This document shows positions 8,633 through 17,949 of a stretch of 64,000 nt of DNA, one piece after another. Numbering within the stretch: the stretch's first letter is position 1; each line of letters begins with the position of its first letter. This DNA is from Calditrichia bacterium (lineage in GTDB: Bacteria > Calditrichota > Calditrichia > RBG-13-44-9 > J075), in assembly GCA_028284445.1 (NCBI GenBank), contig JANQRS010000010.1, positions 34,990 through 98,989 of the forward strand, given 5' to 3'. A program made the position numbers and the translations under genes. Under the pieces are notes generated by a model. It saw only the letters and a list, made by a program, of their open reading frames with translations. It searched no databases and had not been told where the DNA came from.

Positions 8633-10237
8633 CTATTTATGATGCTTCTTTCCTGGCAGATCCGAGATCAGATCCCGGGGATCTATCGGTTGCTTATTCT
8701 CGCCGGGATATATTTCAAAGTGCAGATGTGGTGCAGTGCTCAAACCGCTACTGCCGACACGCGCAATCATTTCACCACGCTTAACCTTCTGTCCGGTTTT
8801 CACGAGGATTTCACTGAGCTGACCATAGCGGGAGATGTATCCCAGAGCGTGTTCAATATTGATCATATTGCCGTAACCACCGTTCTCATCTGCGAAGCGA
8901 ACGATGCCGCTGGATGCCGCATATACGGGCGTGCCCTTAGGCGCCGCAATATCAATCCCCTTATGGAACTGTTCCTTCTTGAGAAGCGGATGCATGCGCA
9001 TGCCATACTCAGAACTTGAATAACCTTTCGCGATAGGCGACTCAAATCTCAGATCAGCGCTGGCTTCTTTCGTCGATGGGGTATCATTTTCTTCAGGGGC
9101 CGGCACCTCAACGACTTCAGGTTGCTCAGCCGCCGGCTCTGCGGGTGTGGATTGGCCGTTTTGTGAACACGCAGACGACATTGGCAACAAAAACAATGCA
9201 AATACCAACAGCGTAATCACCATGCCAAATCCGGATGGTTTCTTCATAAATGCACCTCCTTTTTTGATGTGCTGTAAACGTTTAGTGAGTTGATTATGAC
9301 GATGCCCGAAGCCCGGTTGGGTTTCCATATCGGGCATCCCGGTTAAATTCATTCGTAAAACGGCGACAATGCTAGCGGTGTACTGCTTCAGTGAAATCCG
9401 GCGTGTCCTGAGAACTGCCTGATCGCAATAACTTTCACGTGCTTCATTGATGCGCCGAACCACCAGCCAAACAACCGGATGAAAAAAGTACACAATTTGC
9501 AGCAGGTTTTGTAAGCGCATCCAGATAGTATCCATATGACGCAGGTGAACCACTTCGTGGGCGAGAATCGGCTCGATCAGACTCTTGTCATTTGCCTCAA
9601 GCAAGGATTTCGGCAAGAATATCACCGGGCGAAATATACCCATAGTAAAGGGTGAAAGATATTGATCTGATGTTACCAGGCGAATGGTTCGTTTCACAGA
9701 AAAATGAGATTGCCAGCGCCTCAGCATCGTGGTGATGGCGGGATCGAGGATAGGCTCAGCAGCACTAATCTGAATACGAAATCGCCACCATTGCCGAACA
9801 AAAAGAGCAGTACTTAAAACGGCACCGGTAATCCAGAACGCAAAGAGTAGCAGTGTCAGCCATGGGAATCGATAGAAGAAGGAGGTCTGCTCAGCACCTG
9901 CAGCGCTGGCTGTTCCACCAATGGCAAATGCTGCTATCTGCTCTCCCGGCAATTGTGCTATTGAAACGCCATCATCAACATGAGCAGATAGCACTTCTCC
10001 CTGACCAATCCAGGTATCAAGAAAGTAACGAGCACTATAATCCAGCGCCAGGTCTACCGGTAGCACCAATCGAAGCAGTACGAGCACAAATAGCCCCATT
10101 ACGAGCAAGGGCTGTCGGCGCGGGAAACATTGTAGGATAATAAGAATCGCCAGCAACATCAGCGTAGAATAGAAGACTTGATAAGAAAGGAAGTCCAGGA
10201 TCATTGCAGCAATGTCAAGAAAGGGAATATCAGTCAT
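8633..10237 (-). CDS. M56 (BlaR1-like) membrane peptidase fused to an M23 (LytM) endopeptidase domain
   Basis: A 534-residue two-peptidase protein. Residues ~1-325 form the M56 module: N-terminal membrane helices, then HEVVH (His227, Glu228, His231) with the downstream zinc-ligand region. A further hydrophobic helix follows (~337-352), then a Pro/Glu-rich linker. Residues ~400-525 form an M23 domain with FHKGIDIA (His425, Asp429) and HLHFEI (His504, His506), all zinc/catalytic residues present. In BlaR1/MecR1 the external domain is a penicillin sensor; here a murein endopeptidase domain takes that place. It lies 3' of and overlaps the BlaI gene by 8 bases, so the pair should be a repressor-sensor unit responding to the cell wall. 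An internal start at 9247 is notable (separate entry). Confidence 0.9.
   Translation of the reverse strand: MTDIPFLDIAAMILDFLSYQVFYSTLMLLAILIILQCFPRRQPLLVMGLFVLVLLRLVLPVDLALDYSARYFLDTWIGQGEVLSAHVDDGVSIAQLPGEQIAAFAIGGTASAAGAEQTSFFYRFPWLTLLLFAFWITGAVLSTALFVRQWWRFRIQISAAEPILDPAITTMLRRWQSHFSVKRTIRLVTSDQYLSPFTMGIFRPVIFLPKSLLEANDKSLIEPILAHEVVHLRHMDTIWMRLQNLLQIVYFFHPVVWLVVRRINEARESYCDQAVLRTRRISLKQYTASIVAVLRMNLTGMPDMETQPGFGHRHNQLTKRLQHIKKGGAFMKKPSGFGMVITLLVFALFLLPMSSACSQNGQSTPAEPAAEQPEVVEVPAPEENDTPSTKEASADLRFESPIAKGYSSSEYGMRMHPLLKKEQFHKGIDIAAPKGTPVYAASSGIVRFADENGGYGNMINIEHALGYISRYGQLSEILVKTGQKVKRGEMIARVGSSGLSTAPHLHFEIYPGENKQPIDPRDLISDLPGKKHHK
9245..9265 (-). promoter_or_regulatory. internal ribosome binding site and in-frame ATG inside the M56-M23 gene
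   Basis: On the minus strand AAAAAAGGAGGT (9265-9254) is followed after 6 bases by ATG (9247-9245), in frame at codon 331 of the fusion. From this Met the protein reads as a lipoprotein precursor: KK, a hydrophobic stretch, then the lipobox-like MSSAC followed by a Ser/Pro/Glu-rich linker and the whole M23 domain (204 residues). This is the best Shine-Dalgarno in the gene, better than that of the full-length start. Confidence 0.7.
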
Positions 10238-10646
10238 CTGCTCGCCCCTCCCCTAACGATGTCTTTTGCTGTTCGTCCGCAAGAAGCTTTTCCAGTTCGG
10301 CAATTTCTTCGCCAGTCAGCGCTTTGCTGCGAGCAAACATCGACACAACAGCTCCCTGGTCCAATTCCAGAACCCGGTCCGCAAAGAACTGTATAAAGCG
10401 AACCAAACCCGCTGGACGCGAGATCAAGGCCTTGTAAACAAATACCCCGTGAAAATTATCGCGTTGTAGCAGGCCTTTCTTTACCATGCGATCCATCATG
10501 GTTTTGGTCGTTGAATAGGCCCATTTATGGATATCAGTGAGCTGATCATGAACTTCGCGCACGCTTTGCTGACCTGCCTGCCAGAGAATATTGAGAATGT
10601 CATACTCCGCCCGTGATAAATCCGGCAGCTTTTTGCTTTTTTTCAT
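10230..10646 (-). CDS. BlaI/MecI family transcriptional repressor
   Basis: A 138-residue winged-helix protein from the start at 10646, chosen because AGGAGA lies 4 bases upstream and because the earlier Met at 10670 falls inside the operator palindrome. Family features are LSRAEYDILNILWQAGQQSVREVHDQL, then AYSTTKTMMDRMVKKGLL, and a C-terminal dimerisation helix ending in an ELEKLLADE-type coil. In BlaI/MecI the cleavage site between the domains is cut upon signalling from the M56 sensor; here the sensor is encoded immediately downstream with an 8-base overlap. A 37-base perfect palindrome upstream is its likely operator. Confidence 0.92.
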   Translation of the reverse strand: MKKSKKLPDLSRAEYDILNILWQAGQQSVREVHDQLTDIHKWAYSTTKTMMDRMVKKGLLQRDNFHGVFVYKALISRPAGLVRFIQFFADRVLELDQGAVVSMFARSKALTGEEIAELEKLLADEQQKTSLGEGRADD

Positions 10647-10660
10647 TCGGTCTCCTGTCG

Positions 10661-10697
10661 ATTCACACATCTGTTACACTGTAACAGATGTGTGAAT
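10661..10697. promoter_or_regulatory. 37-base perfect palindromic operator upstream of the BlaI gene
   Basis: Arms 10661-10678 and 10680-10697 are exact reverse complements around a single C. The core reads TTACA-C-TGTAA, which holds the TACA/TGTA half-sites typical of BlaI/MecI operators. It sits 15 bases before the start codon, so bound repressor would block initiation of its own operon. Confidence 0.85.
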
Positions 10698-10773
10698 ATC
10701 ACACAGAGACGTGACAATGTCAAGAATTTTTTGTGATTGGGTGGAAAAATCTGCGAAGAGAGACGCAATCAAA

Positions 10774-10826
10774 AGAAGACATCCCCCTGTATCCCCCTTC
10801 GAAGGGGGATACAGGGGATGTCTTCT
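10774..10826. repeat. dispersed palindrome, CCCCCTTCGAAGGGGG family, copy 1
   Basis: The outer arms AGAAGACATCCCC / GGGGATGTCTTCT and inner arms TGTATCCCCCTT / AAGGGGGATACA fold around CG, with one extra C in the left arm. It lies between the BlaI promoter region and the 3' end of the S9 peptidase gene. Copies of the same core occur at 51244, 54689 and 56877. Confidence 0.85.
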
Positions 10827-10843
10827 AAACTGCTTTCAGAACA

Positions 10844-12739
10844 TTACTCCACTTCGTCCTTCAAATAGCGATCTGCGAAATCGAGAATCGCTTTGTAACC
10901 ACGAATTCGATTTTCTTTTTTGCGGAAACCGTGGCCTTCATCGTCAAACACGATATACTCAACCGGCACATTGTTGGCCTTTACTTTTTCCACAATCTCA
11001 TCCGATTCAACCTTCAATACACGTGGATCATTTGCACCCTGCAATACCATCAGCGGCCGCTTGATTTTCTCGGCATGGAAAAGCGGTGATATGCTACGCA
11101 GGTATTCTTCGTCGGTTTCCGGATTGCCCAATTCCTTATAAAGTGCTTCACGAAAAGATTCCCAGTATGGAGGAATGCTCCTCAACGTCCGCAGCCAGTT
11201 GGAAACACCGAAAATATCAATACCAATTTGAAATTCCTCCGGTTGAAACGCCAGGGCCGCCAGCACCATATAACCGCCATAGCTACCACCAATGATGCCA
11301 ATTCGTTCATGGTCAGCATAGCCGGTGGCGGCCAAGAATTTCTTTGCTTCGATACAATCCTGCAAGTCATCCTGACCGTGCTTCAGATCGTCCAGCCCGA
11401 AAAAGGTTTTGCCATACCCGGAGCTACCGCGATTGTTAACAGCTAACACAACATAGCCATGATTGGCCAGGTACTGCAGCAGCGGGTTATAGCCAATTCT
11501 CGATTGCCCACCAGGCCCGCCGTGCACCCAAACCAGCGCCGGTGCTTTATCGCCTTCGGCAATGCTAGCCGGCTTATACAAAATGGCCGGAATTTCGAGA
11601 CCGTCAAAGGATTCATAGCGAATGACTTTCGACTTGGCCAGATGCTCCGGATCGATTTCCGGATTCATCGAATTGGTCAAGCGCTTGAACTCGCCATTGG
11701 CAAAACTATAGACATAGAGATTATTCGGAGAACGATCGCCATTGACATAGAATGTCATATAAGCTTCATCCGGAGAAATCTTGATCGAGGTAATATCGGC
11801 ATTCGGCAATTCCGGCAAGGCGATTTCTTCACCTGAAGCATTTTCATAAATCCGAACCTCGGTTTTTGCATCATTGTTGATGCCGACAACACGATATGTA
11901 CCGTTGCGGGAAAAGTACGAATACAGAATATCCCAGTTGGTCTTTTCAACCACCTTCATTTCAGCGGATTCAATAATGTACTTCTTGAGATAAGTGAACT
12001 CTCGTCCTTCATTGGTCAGATAGTAGAGCTCTTTCGAATCACTGGAAAAGGTAACCGGATTAAAAACAATATCCCCTTCATGCTCCGAGAGATAAGACAT
12101 TTTACCGGTCTGCGTATCGTAGAGATACATATCGGAATTGTTGGTGGTAATGGTCCGGCCAAAGGCGATATAACGCTTGTTGTTGGATATCGGACCGGGA
12201 GAGTATCCTTCGTTGTTCTCGTATATCATTTCTTCTTCGAAAGAATTGATATTCATTTCATATACATCAAAAAAGCGCGGATCGCGGCGATTGCTCATAT
12301 AATAAAAGCTGTTCCCGTCCTCGCTCCAGCGCATAAACGTCGATCGCGCTTCAGCAGATGGCGTCAGGTTGCGAACACTGCCATCCGTATCGCGGATGTA
12401 AATATTCCAGATCTCGTTGCCGTCCTTATCACTTTGAAATAGTAAGCGATTATCATTCGGGCAATACGAAATCGCATATATTGCGCTGCTGTCGGAATGG
12501 GTTAGTTGTTGGGCATCTCCGCCTTCAATTGGAATTTCGTAGGCGTTGAAGACACCGGATTTGTCGCTGGTAAAGAGGATTTTGGAAACGTCTTTCGAAA
12601 AGTCGCTGCCGAAGATCGTGGTGGTATTCATCATTTGTTCGATTGTATACCGCTCCACCTTTCTATGCTTGCCGTCGGTGCAGGCAAAGAGCAGTCCCCC
12701 CATCAGAACAATGATGGTCAGTTTGAATATGCGTGTCAT
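10844..12739 (-). CDS. S9 family prolyl oligopeptidase-like lipoprotein
   Basis: A 631-residue peptidase beginning at 12739, where GGGGAG precedes the ATG and the lipoprotein signal (LTIIVLMGGLLFAC, lipobox LFAC) is at the true N-terminus. Residues ~40-370 form a WD/TolB-type propeller (repeats of DGxxFYYMSNR and LLFQSDKDGNE type). The C-terminal alpha/beta-hydrolase carries GGSYGGYM (Ser486), an Asp in GANDPRV and a His in DDEGHGF, the full triad. It should cut short peptides at the cell envelope as a dipeptidyl/acylaminoacyl peptidase. It is a single gene, with no operon partner. Confidence 0.92.
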   Translation of the reverse strand: MTRIFKLTIIVLMGGLLFACTDGKHRKVERYTIEQMMNTTTIFGSDFSKDVSKILFTSDKSGVFNAYEIPIEGGDAQQLTHSDSSAIYAISYCPNDNRLLFQSDKDGNEIWNIYIRDTDGSVRNLTPSAEARSTFMRWSEDGNSFYYMSNRRDPRFFDVYEMNINSFEEEMIYENNEGYSPGPISNNKRYIAFGRTITTNNSDMYLYDTQTGKMSYLSEHEGDIVFNPVTFSSDSKELYYLTNEGREFTYLKKYIIESAEMKVVEKTNWDILYSYFSRNGTYRVVGINNDAKTEVRIYENASGEEIALPELPNADITSIKISPDEAYMTFYVNGDRSPNNLYVYSFANGEFKRLTNSMNPEIDPEHLAKSKVIRYESFDGLEIPAILYKPASIAEGDKAPALVWVHGGPGGQSRIGYNPLLQYLANHGYVVLAVNNRGSSGYGKTFFGLDDLKHGQDDLQDCIEAKKFLAATGYADHERIGIIGGSYGGYMVLAALAFQPEEFQIGIDIFGVSNWLRTLRSIPPYWESFREALYKELGNPETDEEYLRSISPLFHAEKIKRPLMVLQGANDPRVLKVESDEIVEKVKANNVPVEYIVFDDEGHGFRKKENRIRGYKAILDFADRYLKDEVE

Positions 12740-12776
12740 TTTCTCCCCACATATAGTGAATAGTTTCCCCCGAAAC

Positions 12777-12805
12777 GGTATGGGTAAACGATTTAGTCCC
12801 ATACC
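12777..12805. other. small inverted repeat upstream of the S9 peptidase gene
   Basis: GGTATGGG (12778-12785 region) and CCCATACC (12798-12805 region) pair around about 13 bases. It lies in the leader of the minus-strand peptidase transcript and could be a regulator site or a leader hairpin; nothing else supports a choice. Confidence 0.4.
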
Positions 12806-12893
12806 TGACTGACATAACGACAATATAGGCAAATTGTTCGTGATAAATAAATATTGTGCATAGAGGAATAAACGAGGAGAATATGCGTAGATT

Positions 12894-13571
12894 TTAAGGT
12901 GTATTTCCGCTTAGCTTCTCCCAAGATCCGCTATCAAACTCTTCCAACGAATTCAAAACCATATCGGCGATAACAAAACGCGGGTCGTCCTTGAAATAGT
13001 GATCCGGCACAGCCACACACGTCATGCGGGCAGATTTGGCAGCAAGCAACCCGTTGAAGGAATCTTCGAATACCAGGCAGCGCTGTGGCGCAACTTCCAA
13101 TTTTTCAGCTGCAGTGATAAAAGCCGCCGGATGCGGCTTGCCAAAGGCTTCCGATTCCGCCGAGTGAACCACTTCGAAATGCTTCGCCAAATCGAGATGC
13201 TTGATTACGGCCTGAATAATTCTTAGCGGTGAGGATGAAGCCAGTCCTATTTTCACCGGCCTGGATAGTACGAGTTGGAAAACGGAATCGACGCCGGGCA
13301 TGGGTTTGCCGTCCGCAAGTATCAGATCGATCACCCCATCAACGATGTTCGCTTCTACCTCCTTCAGCGGATATTTACCGGAGTCCCAGGGCATGCGCTC
13401 ATGCCAGTATTTGACGACTTCATCCACGCGGATACCAATGGTCTGGCTGCACATGTCTGCATCCAAAACAAGGCCGATTTCAGCAAAAGCGCGAATCTCC
13501 GCTGCCTGCCAAAATGGCTCGGAATCGATGAGCAAACCGTCCATGTCGAAAATAACCGCTTCAATTGTCAC
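12894..13571 (-). CDS. hxpB: HAD-IA phosphatase, hexitol phosphatase HxpB-like
   Basis: A 225-residue HAD phosphatase starting at a GTG (13571) with GAGGAGG about 8 bases upstream. Motif I is FDMDGLLIDSEPFW, motif II LASSSPLRII, Lys in GKPHPAAF and motif III VFEDSFNGLLAAKSARM. The cap sequence (GIRVDEVVKYWHERMPW) matches E. coli HxpB/YniC closely, which hydrolyses hexitol and 2-deoxyglucose 6-phosphates. Family fit is good; the physiological substrate here is not shown. A palindromic repeat sits just upstream. Confidence 0.83.
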   Translation of the reverse strand: MTIEAVIFDMDGLLIDSEPFWQAAEIRAFAEIGLVLDADMCSQTIGIRVDEVVKYWHERMPWDSGKYPLKEVEANIVDGVIDLILADGKPMPGVDSVFQLVLSRPVKIGLASSSPLRIIQAVIKHLDLAKHFEVVHSAESEAFGKPHPAAFITAAEKLEVAPQRCLVFEDSFNGLLAAKSARMTCVAVPDHYFKDDPRFVIADMVLNSLEEFDSGSWEKLSGNTP

Positions 13572-13605
13572 GAATGAATCCTCCTCACTGCAGATATAAA
13601 AAGCT

Positions 13606-13673
13606 GACAGGATTTACAGGATGAACAGGATAAGACAATCCAATCCTATCCTGTTCATCCTGTAAATCCTGTC
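13606..13673. repeat. perfect 27-base inverted repeat of the ACAGGAT type
   Basis: Arms 13606-13632 and 13647-13673 are exact reverse complements built from GACAGGATTTACAGGAT and GAACAGGATA words, separated by 14 bases. It lies between two minus-strand genes. Sequences of this ACAGGAT/ATCCTGT type are widespread in environmental bacterial genomes; the element carries no gene. Confidence 0.9.
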
Positions 13674-13693
13674 CGAAACTTCGTTTTCTCTTC

Positions 13694-14470
13694 CTAAAAT
13701 CCATTTATCGTAAAACCACCATCAACCGCAATACACTGCCCGGTGATAAAGCCGGCCTGAGGCATGCAAAGAAAGGCCACCAACCCGGCCACTTCTTCGG
13801 GTTCACCAATGCGGCCTTGCGGGGTTCGACCAACAACCTCATCATAATACTCCTGGTTTTGCAAAACCTGCTCAGCGAGCGGGGTACGAATATACCAGGG
13901 AGAAACACCGTTTACGCGAATACCATCATTCCCCCACTCAACAGCCAGGTTGCGGGTCATTTGATTCATCGCCGCTTTGGTCATGCCATAGGGTGCGCCG
14001 GAGCGAATATGCACATGTCCGGCAACCGAAGAAATGTTCACCACACTTGCGCCGCCGGGCGCTTCGCTATCCAGGAGCATCTGGTAACAACCACGCGCTA
14101 GATCAAATGCCGAAAACAGGTTGGTACGAAAAATATGGTCGATGTCTTCAGGATGATAGGCAACGCTGGACTTGCGGATGTTGGTGCCAACATTGTTGAT
14201 GAGAAAATCCAATCCGCCGAGTTTCTCTGCAACTGCATTCAGCAGCTTTTGCCGCTCATCAGCCTTGCTGACATCAGCTGCTTGCAGATGTATCTGTTCC
14301 GCCGCATCGGGATGCTCGCTGCGAAACTGCTGGAGATCAGCATCATTTCTGGCAACAAGCAAGACCGTTGCCCCAAGCTCCAGGAACTGCTCGGCAATAG
14401 CCCGGCCAATGCCTTTGGTTGCCCCTGTGATCAAGGCGCGACGCCCTTTTAGATGCCAAGCACTTTGCAT
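13694..14470 (-). CDS. SDR family oxidoreductase, tropinone-reductase-like
   Basis: A 258-residue short-chain dehydrogenase with the NAD(P) loop [15 protein letters not shown], catalytic Ser in VVNISSVAG, Tyr-x3-Lys in [10 protein letters not shown], and the C-terminal [12 protein letters not shown]. The overall text ([27 protein letters not shown]) is closest to the tropinone reductase-like subgroup, which in bacteria reduces varied ketones. It begins 5 bases after the stop of the ABC permease gene (TAAGAAAGATG), so it is likely cotranscribed and coupled with that gene. Confidence 0.9.
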   Translation of the reverse strand: MQSAWHLKGRRALITGATKGIGRAIAEQFLELGATVLLVARNDADLQQFRSEHPDAAEQIHLQAADVSKADERQKLLNAVAEKLGGLDFLINNVGTNIRKSSVAYHPEDIDHIFRTNLFSAFDLARGCYQMLLDSEAPGGASVVNISSVAGHVHIRSGAPYGMTKAAMNQMTRNLAVEWGNDGIRVNGVSPWYIRTPLAEQVLQNQEYYDEVVGRTPQGRIGEPEEVAGLVAFLCMPQAGFITGQCIAVDGGFTINGF

Positions 14471-14475
14471 CTTTC

Positions 14476-17019
14476 TTACACCTCGTTCCGCAGAATTTCC
14501 AGCGGCGGGCGATCCGCAATTTTGCGGCTGTTAAGCATGCCGAGGCCAACGGTCATTGTCACAACCAGGGCTAAAATAATTGCCAATGGCTGAATCGAAG
14601 GAACAAAGGTCAGATCAAACATAAAATAAGCCAGGGCCCAACTTGACAGCAGCGACAAAAGCATACCGGTTAAACCGGCCAGGGCACCCAGGTAAAAATA
14701 TTCCAGAATCATAATGCGATTTACCTGCTGCTTTACCGCGCCAAGAGTGCGCAACAAAACACTCTCACGAATCCGCTGGTAGCGGGTCGTAATCACCGCA
14801 GCTGATAGAACGATCAGCCCGGTGAGGATACTAAAAAGCGCCATAAATCGAATCACAAAGGAGATCTGATCAATGATTTTTTCGACTGTCTTGAGAATCA
14901 AATCCAAATCCACAGAGGACACGTTCGGGAAGGCCTTCACCATCGCTTGCTGCAGTTGACTGGATTGCGCCTGATCGGCGACTCGCGTAACCAGCACGTT
15001 GAACTGCGGTGCATCGTCAATTACCCCACGCGGAAAGACAGCGAAGAAATTTGGCTGCACGCGCTGCCAGTCTACCTTGCGAATGCTCTTCACAATGGCC
15101 GGCATCTGGACGCCCTGCACATCAAAGGTCAATTGATCCCCAAGTTTCACATCGAGGTCGCGCACAATGCCGGTCTCCAAAGAGACATAGAGGGTGTCGC
15201 TATCGGCCGGCATCCTGCCGATCCACTCACCTTCTACAACTTCCTCTGTAGAAAAAAGCGTATCGCGGTACGTCACCCGATATTCACGCTTCAGTGCCCA
15301 CCCGCGAATTTTGCTGGTTGAGTCAGCATCGAGCTCTTCTACAGTCCGACCCTTGATTGCCGCCAGGCGGGTTGTTACGATCGGCACATTCTGAATCACC
15401 GGTAAATCAAAAGAGCGCACCAGTTCTTCAACGCCCTCCACCTGGTCTGCCTGGATATCAAACATCATAAGGTTGGGCTGCTTATCGCGATCCAGCGTTG
15501 CAACCTGGCTCAATAGCGTATCCTGGGTGAAATACAATGTGGAGATCAGGAAGGTGCCCAGGCCGATTGAGAGCATCAACACCAGGGTCTGATTATTCGG
15601 CCGGTAAAGATTGGCGAGGCTTTGCCGCCACTCGTAGCGCCAGCCTGAAGGAAAAAAACGCTTCACTGCCCACATCAATAGCAGCGCCAGCGCTGACAAG
15701 GCGGCAAAGGCAATGGCCACACCGGCAATAAATGACAGGCCGACATCAACGCGAGCGGTTTGACTGATGGCAAATGCCGTTGCTGCAATAGCAATGATCG
15801 CGTAGAGCAACAGACGCAGCGGATCACGACCATCTGTCTGACTTTCAATATTGGTGCGAATAGCTGATAAAGGCGACACCTTGCGCACGGTCAGCAAGGG
15901 CAGCAATGCAAAGAGCATGCAGATACCAAGCCCGACGATCAGCCCTTCAATAGCTGAGCGCCAGGAAATCGAGAAATCGACCTGAACCGGCAGCAGAGCG
16001 GCAAATAGATCCGGTAGCAGCACCTGTATCGCCACGCCAAGAATCACCCCGACGACCGAGCCGATCGCCCCTATCACCAGGGTTTGTATCAGGTAGATAT
16101 AAAATGTCTGTCGGATACGGGCGCCAACGCAACGCAAGACGGCCAGAGACGGCAGCTTCATCTTGATGTATACATGGATAGCGCTGGCCACCCCGATACT
16201 CCCGAGCAGCAGGGCAATGAATGCAACCAGATTTAGAAAACCATACATGTTCCCGGCAGCGCTGCCGACACCTGCCCCCTGCTGTTCAGCAGTGCGGCTG
16301 CGAATGCGATGCTTTCGATTGAGCGCCTCCATGCCTTCCAGCAAGCCGGCCATCTCACCGCTATCCTCAAATTTGAACAGCTTGCGATGGTTGACGCGAC
16401 TACCAAAGCGAATCAAGCCGGTATTTTCCAACTGGTCCATCGGGATGTAAATTCGCGGCGCAACCATAGAAGCGGCTTCGGCCTGCCCGGGCACCTTCTG
16501 GAGGTAGCCGGCAATGGCAAAACCCTGGTTGCCAAGCTTAACCGTGTCTCCGATTTCCAATTCATACTGCAAAATGACACTGTAATCAACCAGCGCAGAT
16601 CCATCTTTGCGGAAATTATCTGCAGCTTCGGCCGGTGTGGTCTCCAGGGTGCCGTAAAAAGGGTAATTTCCTTCAAGGGCGCGAACGGTAATGAGACGGG
16701 TATTGTCTACGCGCGGAAAATAAGCCATGGATGCAAATGACACTTCCCTGGCTTCTTCAGCTGGCCACTCGGCGATCCGTGCTTCCACTTCTTCCGGAAA
16801 GGGTGAACGACTGCTCAGCACAAGGTCGGCGCCAACAATGCTGCGCGACTCCGTGCGAATCGTCTCTTCCAGGTTTCGGCCAAAGGAGTTAATGGCAACG
16901 AGGGCGGCAATACCCACAATAATGGAAGAAACAAACAGGAGCAGGCGGCCGCGATTGCTGCGACTATCCCGCCAGGCCATCTTCCAAAGCCAGGGGTCAA
17001 AGAAGGATGTTTTATTCAT
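14476..17019 (-). CDS. YbbP-like ABC transporter permease with two FtsX domains
   Basis: An 847-residue permease. TM1 (~21-42) precedes a MacB-like periplasmic domain. A first FtsX block (~260-390) carries the family text [25 protein letters not shown] middle hydrophobic pair and a second periplasmic domain lead to the C-terminal FtsX block ([20 protein letters not shown]). About ten helices, as in E. coli YbbP. It partners the ATPase encoded 23 bases upstream. YbbAP-type systems move lipids or hydrophobic compounds to the outside; the presence of a TesA-like esterase 1.7 kb away matches the E. coli ybbA-ybbP-tesA cluster. Confidence 0.88.
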   Translation of the reverse strand: MNKTSFFDPWLWKMAWRDSRSNRGRLLLFVSSIIVGIAALVAINSFGRNLEETIRTESRSIVGADLVLSSRSPFPEEVEARIAEWPAEEAREVSFASMAYFPRVDNTRLITVRALEGNYPFYGTLETTPAEAADNFRKDGSALVDYSVILQYELEIGDTVKLGNQGFAIAGYLQKVPGQAEAASMVAPRIYIPMDQLENTGLIRFGSRVNHRKLFKFEDSGEMAGLLEGMEALNRKHRIRSRTAEQQGAGVGSAAGNMYGFLNLVAFIALLLGSIGVASAIHVYIKMKLPSLAVLRCVGARIRQTFYIYLIQTLVIGAIGSVVGVILGVAIQVLLPDLFAALLPVQVDFSISWRSAIEGLIVGLGICMLFALLPLLTVRKVSPLSAIRTNIESQTDGRDPLRLLLYAIIAIAATAFAISQTARVDVGLSFIAGVAIAFAALSALALLLMWAVKRFFPSGWRYEWRQSLANLYRPNNQTLVLMLSIGLGTFLISTLYFTQDTLLSQVATLDRDKQPNLMMFDIQADQVEGVEELVRSFDLPVIQNVPIVTTRLAAIKGRTVEELDADSTSKIRGWALKREYRVTYRDTLFSTEEVVEGEWIGRMPADSDTLYVSLETGIVRDLDVKLGDQLTFDVQGVQMPAIVKSIRKVDWQRVQPNFFAVFPRGVIDDAPQFNVLVTRVADQAQSSQLQQAMVKAFPNVSSVDLDLILKTVEKIIDQISFVIRFMALFSILTGLIVLSAAVITTRYQRIRESVLLRTLGAVKQQVNRIMILEYFYLGALAGLTGMLLSLLSSWALAYFMFDLTFVPSIQPLAIILALVVTMTVGLGMLNSRKIADRPPLEILRNEV

Positions 17020-17042
17020 GATATGCTATTGTTTTTGTTCAA

Positions 17043-17753
17043 CTAAACCAATCGTTCGTCGGCGACGCCGGTCAGTTCATCAGAGACGATGCGGCCGCCT
17101 TTCAATCGAATAATACGTCCGGTGCGTGCGGCAAGATCAAGATCATGCGTCACCAGGAGCAGAGTCGTTCCGCTATCTGCGTTCAGATCAAAAAGCAGTT
17201 CGGTGACCTTCTCGCCGGTGTCTTCATCGAGATTGCCGGTGGGCTCATCTGCAAATAGAATCTGCGGATCATTGATGAAGGCACGGGCCAGCGCCACACG
17301 TTGCTGCTCACCACCGGATAGCTGAACCGGATAATGGCTTAGGCGATCACCAAGGCCGACTTTTTCCAGCATGCTGGCGGCCTTGTCGCGTACCTTGCGC
17401 TCTCCGCGCAATTCCAGCGGCACCATCACGTTTTCCAGGGCGGTAAGGGTCGGCATCAATTGAAAGTTCTGGAAGACAAAGCCGATTTGCTCATTTCGCA
17501 AAACAGACCGTTCATCTTCGCTCAAACCGGCAACAGAAATGCCATTTACTTCGACCTGCCCGGAGGTTGCTTGATCCAAACCGGCACATAGCGCCAGCAA
17601 GGTGGTCTTACCACTCCCCGATGGCCCAACGATGGCACCGGTTGTTCCCTGTTCTATATCGAAAGAAATGTCATCCAGTACCCGGAGACGACGGCTGCCG
17701 CTCTGGTATTCTTTCACCAAATTACTGACACGCAAAACTATAGATTTGTTCAT
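17043..17753 (-). CDS. YbbA-like ABC transporter ATP-binding protein
   Basis: A 236-residue ATPase of the LolD/MacB/YbbA group: Walker A GPSGSGKTTLL, Q-loop QNFQLMPTLTALENVM, signature LSGGEQQRVALARAF, Walker B ILFADEPTGNLD and the H-loop TLLLVTHDLD. It has the usual full length. It powers the two-FtsX permease encoded directly downstream. Substrate is inferred to be hydrophobic or lipidic from the family and from the esterase nearby. Confidence 0.92.
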   Translation of the reverse strand: MNKSIVLRVSNLVKEYQSGSRRLRVLDDISFDIEQGTTGAIVGPSGSGKTTLLALCAGLDQATSGQVEVNGISVAGLSEDERSVLRNEQIGFVFQNFQLMPTLTALENVMVPLELRGERKVRDKAASMLEKVGLGDRLSHYPVQLSGGEQQRVALARAFINDPQILFADEPTGNLDEDTGEKVTELLFDLNADSGTTLLLVTHDLDLAARTGRIIRLKGGRIVSDELTGVADERLV

Positions 17754-17949
17754 GATGTTTGATTATCTAATTGGTAGGATTTATGGTTATTCACGGAGCC
17801 TCCATGAGGCTGCGATCTCTTTAATTATGCTTAACAACTGCCGTCTGGCAAACGGGGCTGCCCACGCCAAGAAAGATAAGCGGTTTAATGAGGGATGCAA
17901 GGGGAAACCGAGAGTTTGCTAAGGTTAGTATAACCGGCGCTCACCTTCG

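Noticed and set aside
10647..10670. Upstream start of the BlaI gene at 10670
   Set aside because: It lies inside the operator palindrome, while the start at 10646 has AGGAGA directly upstream.
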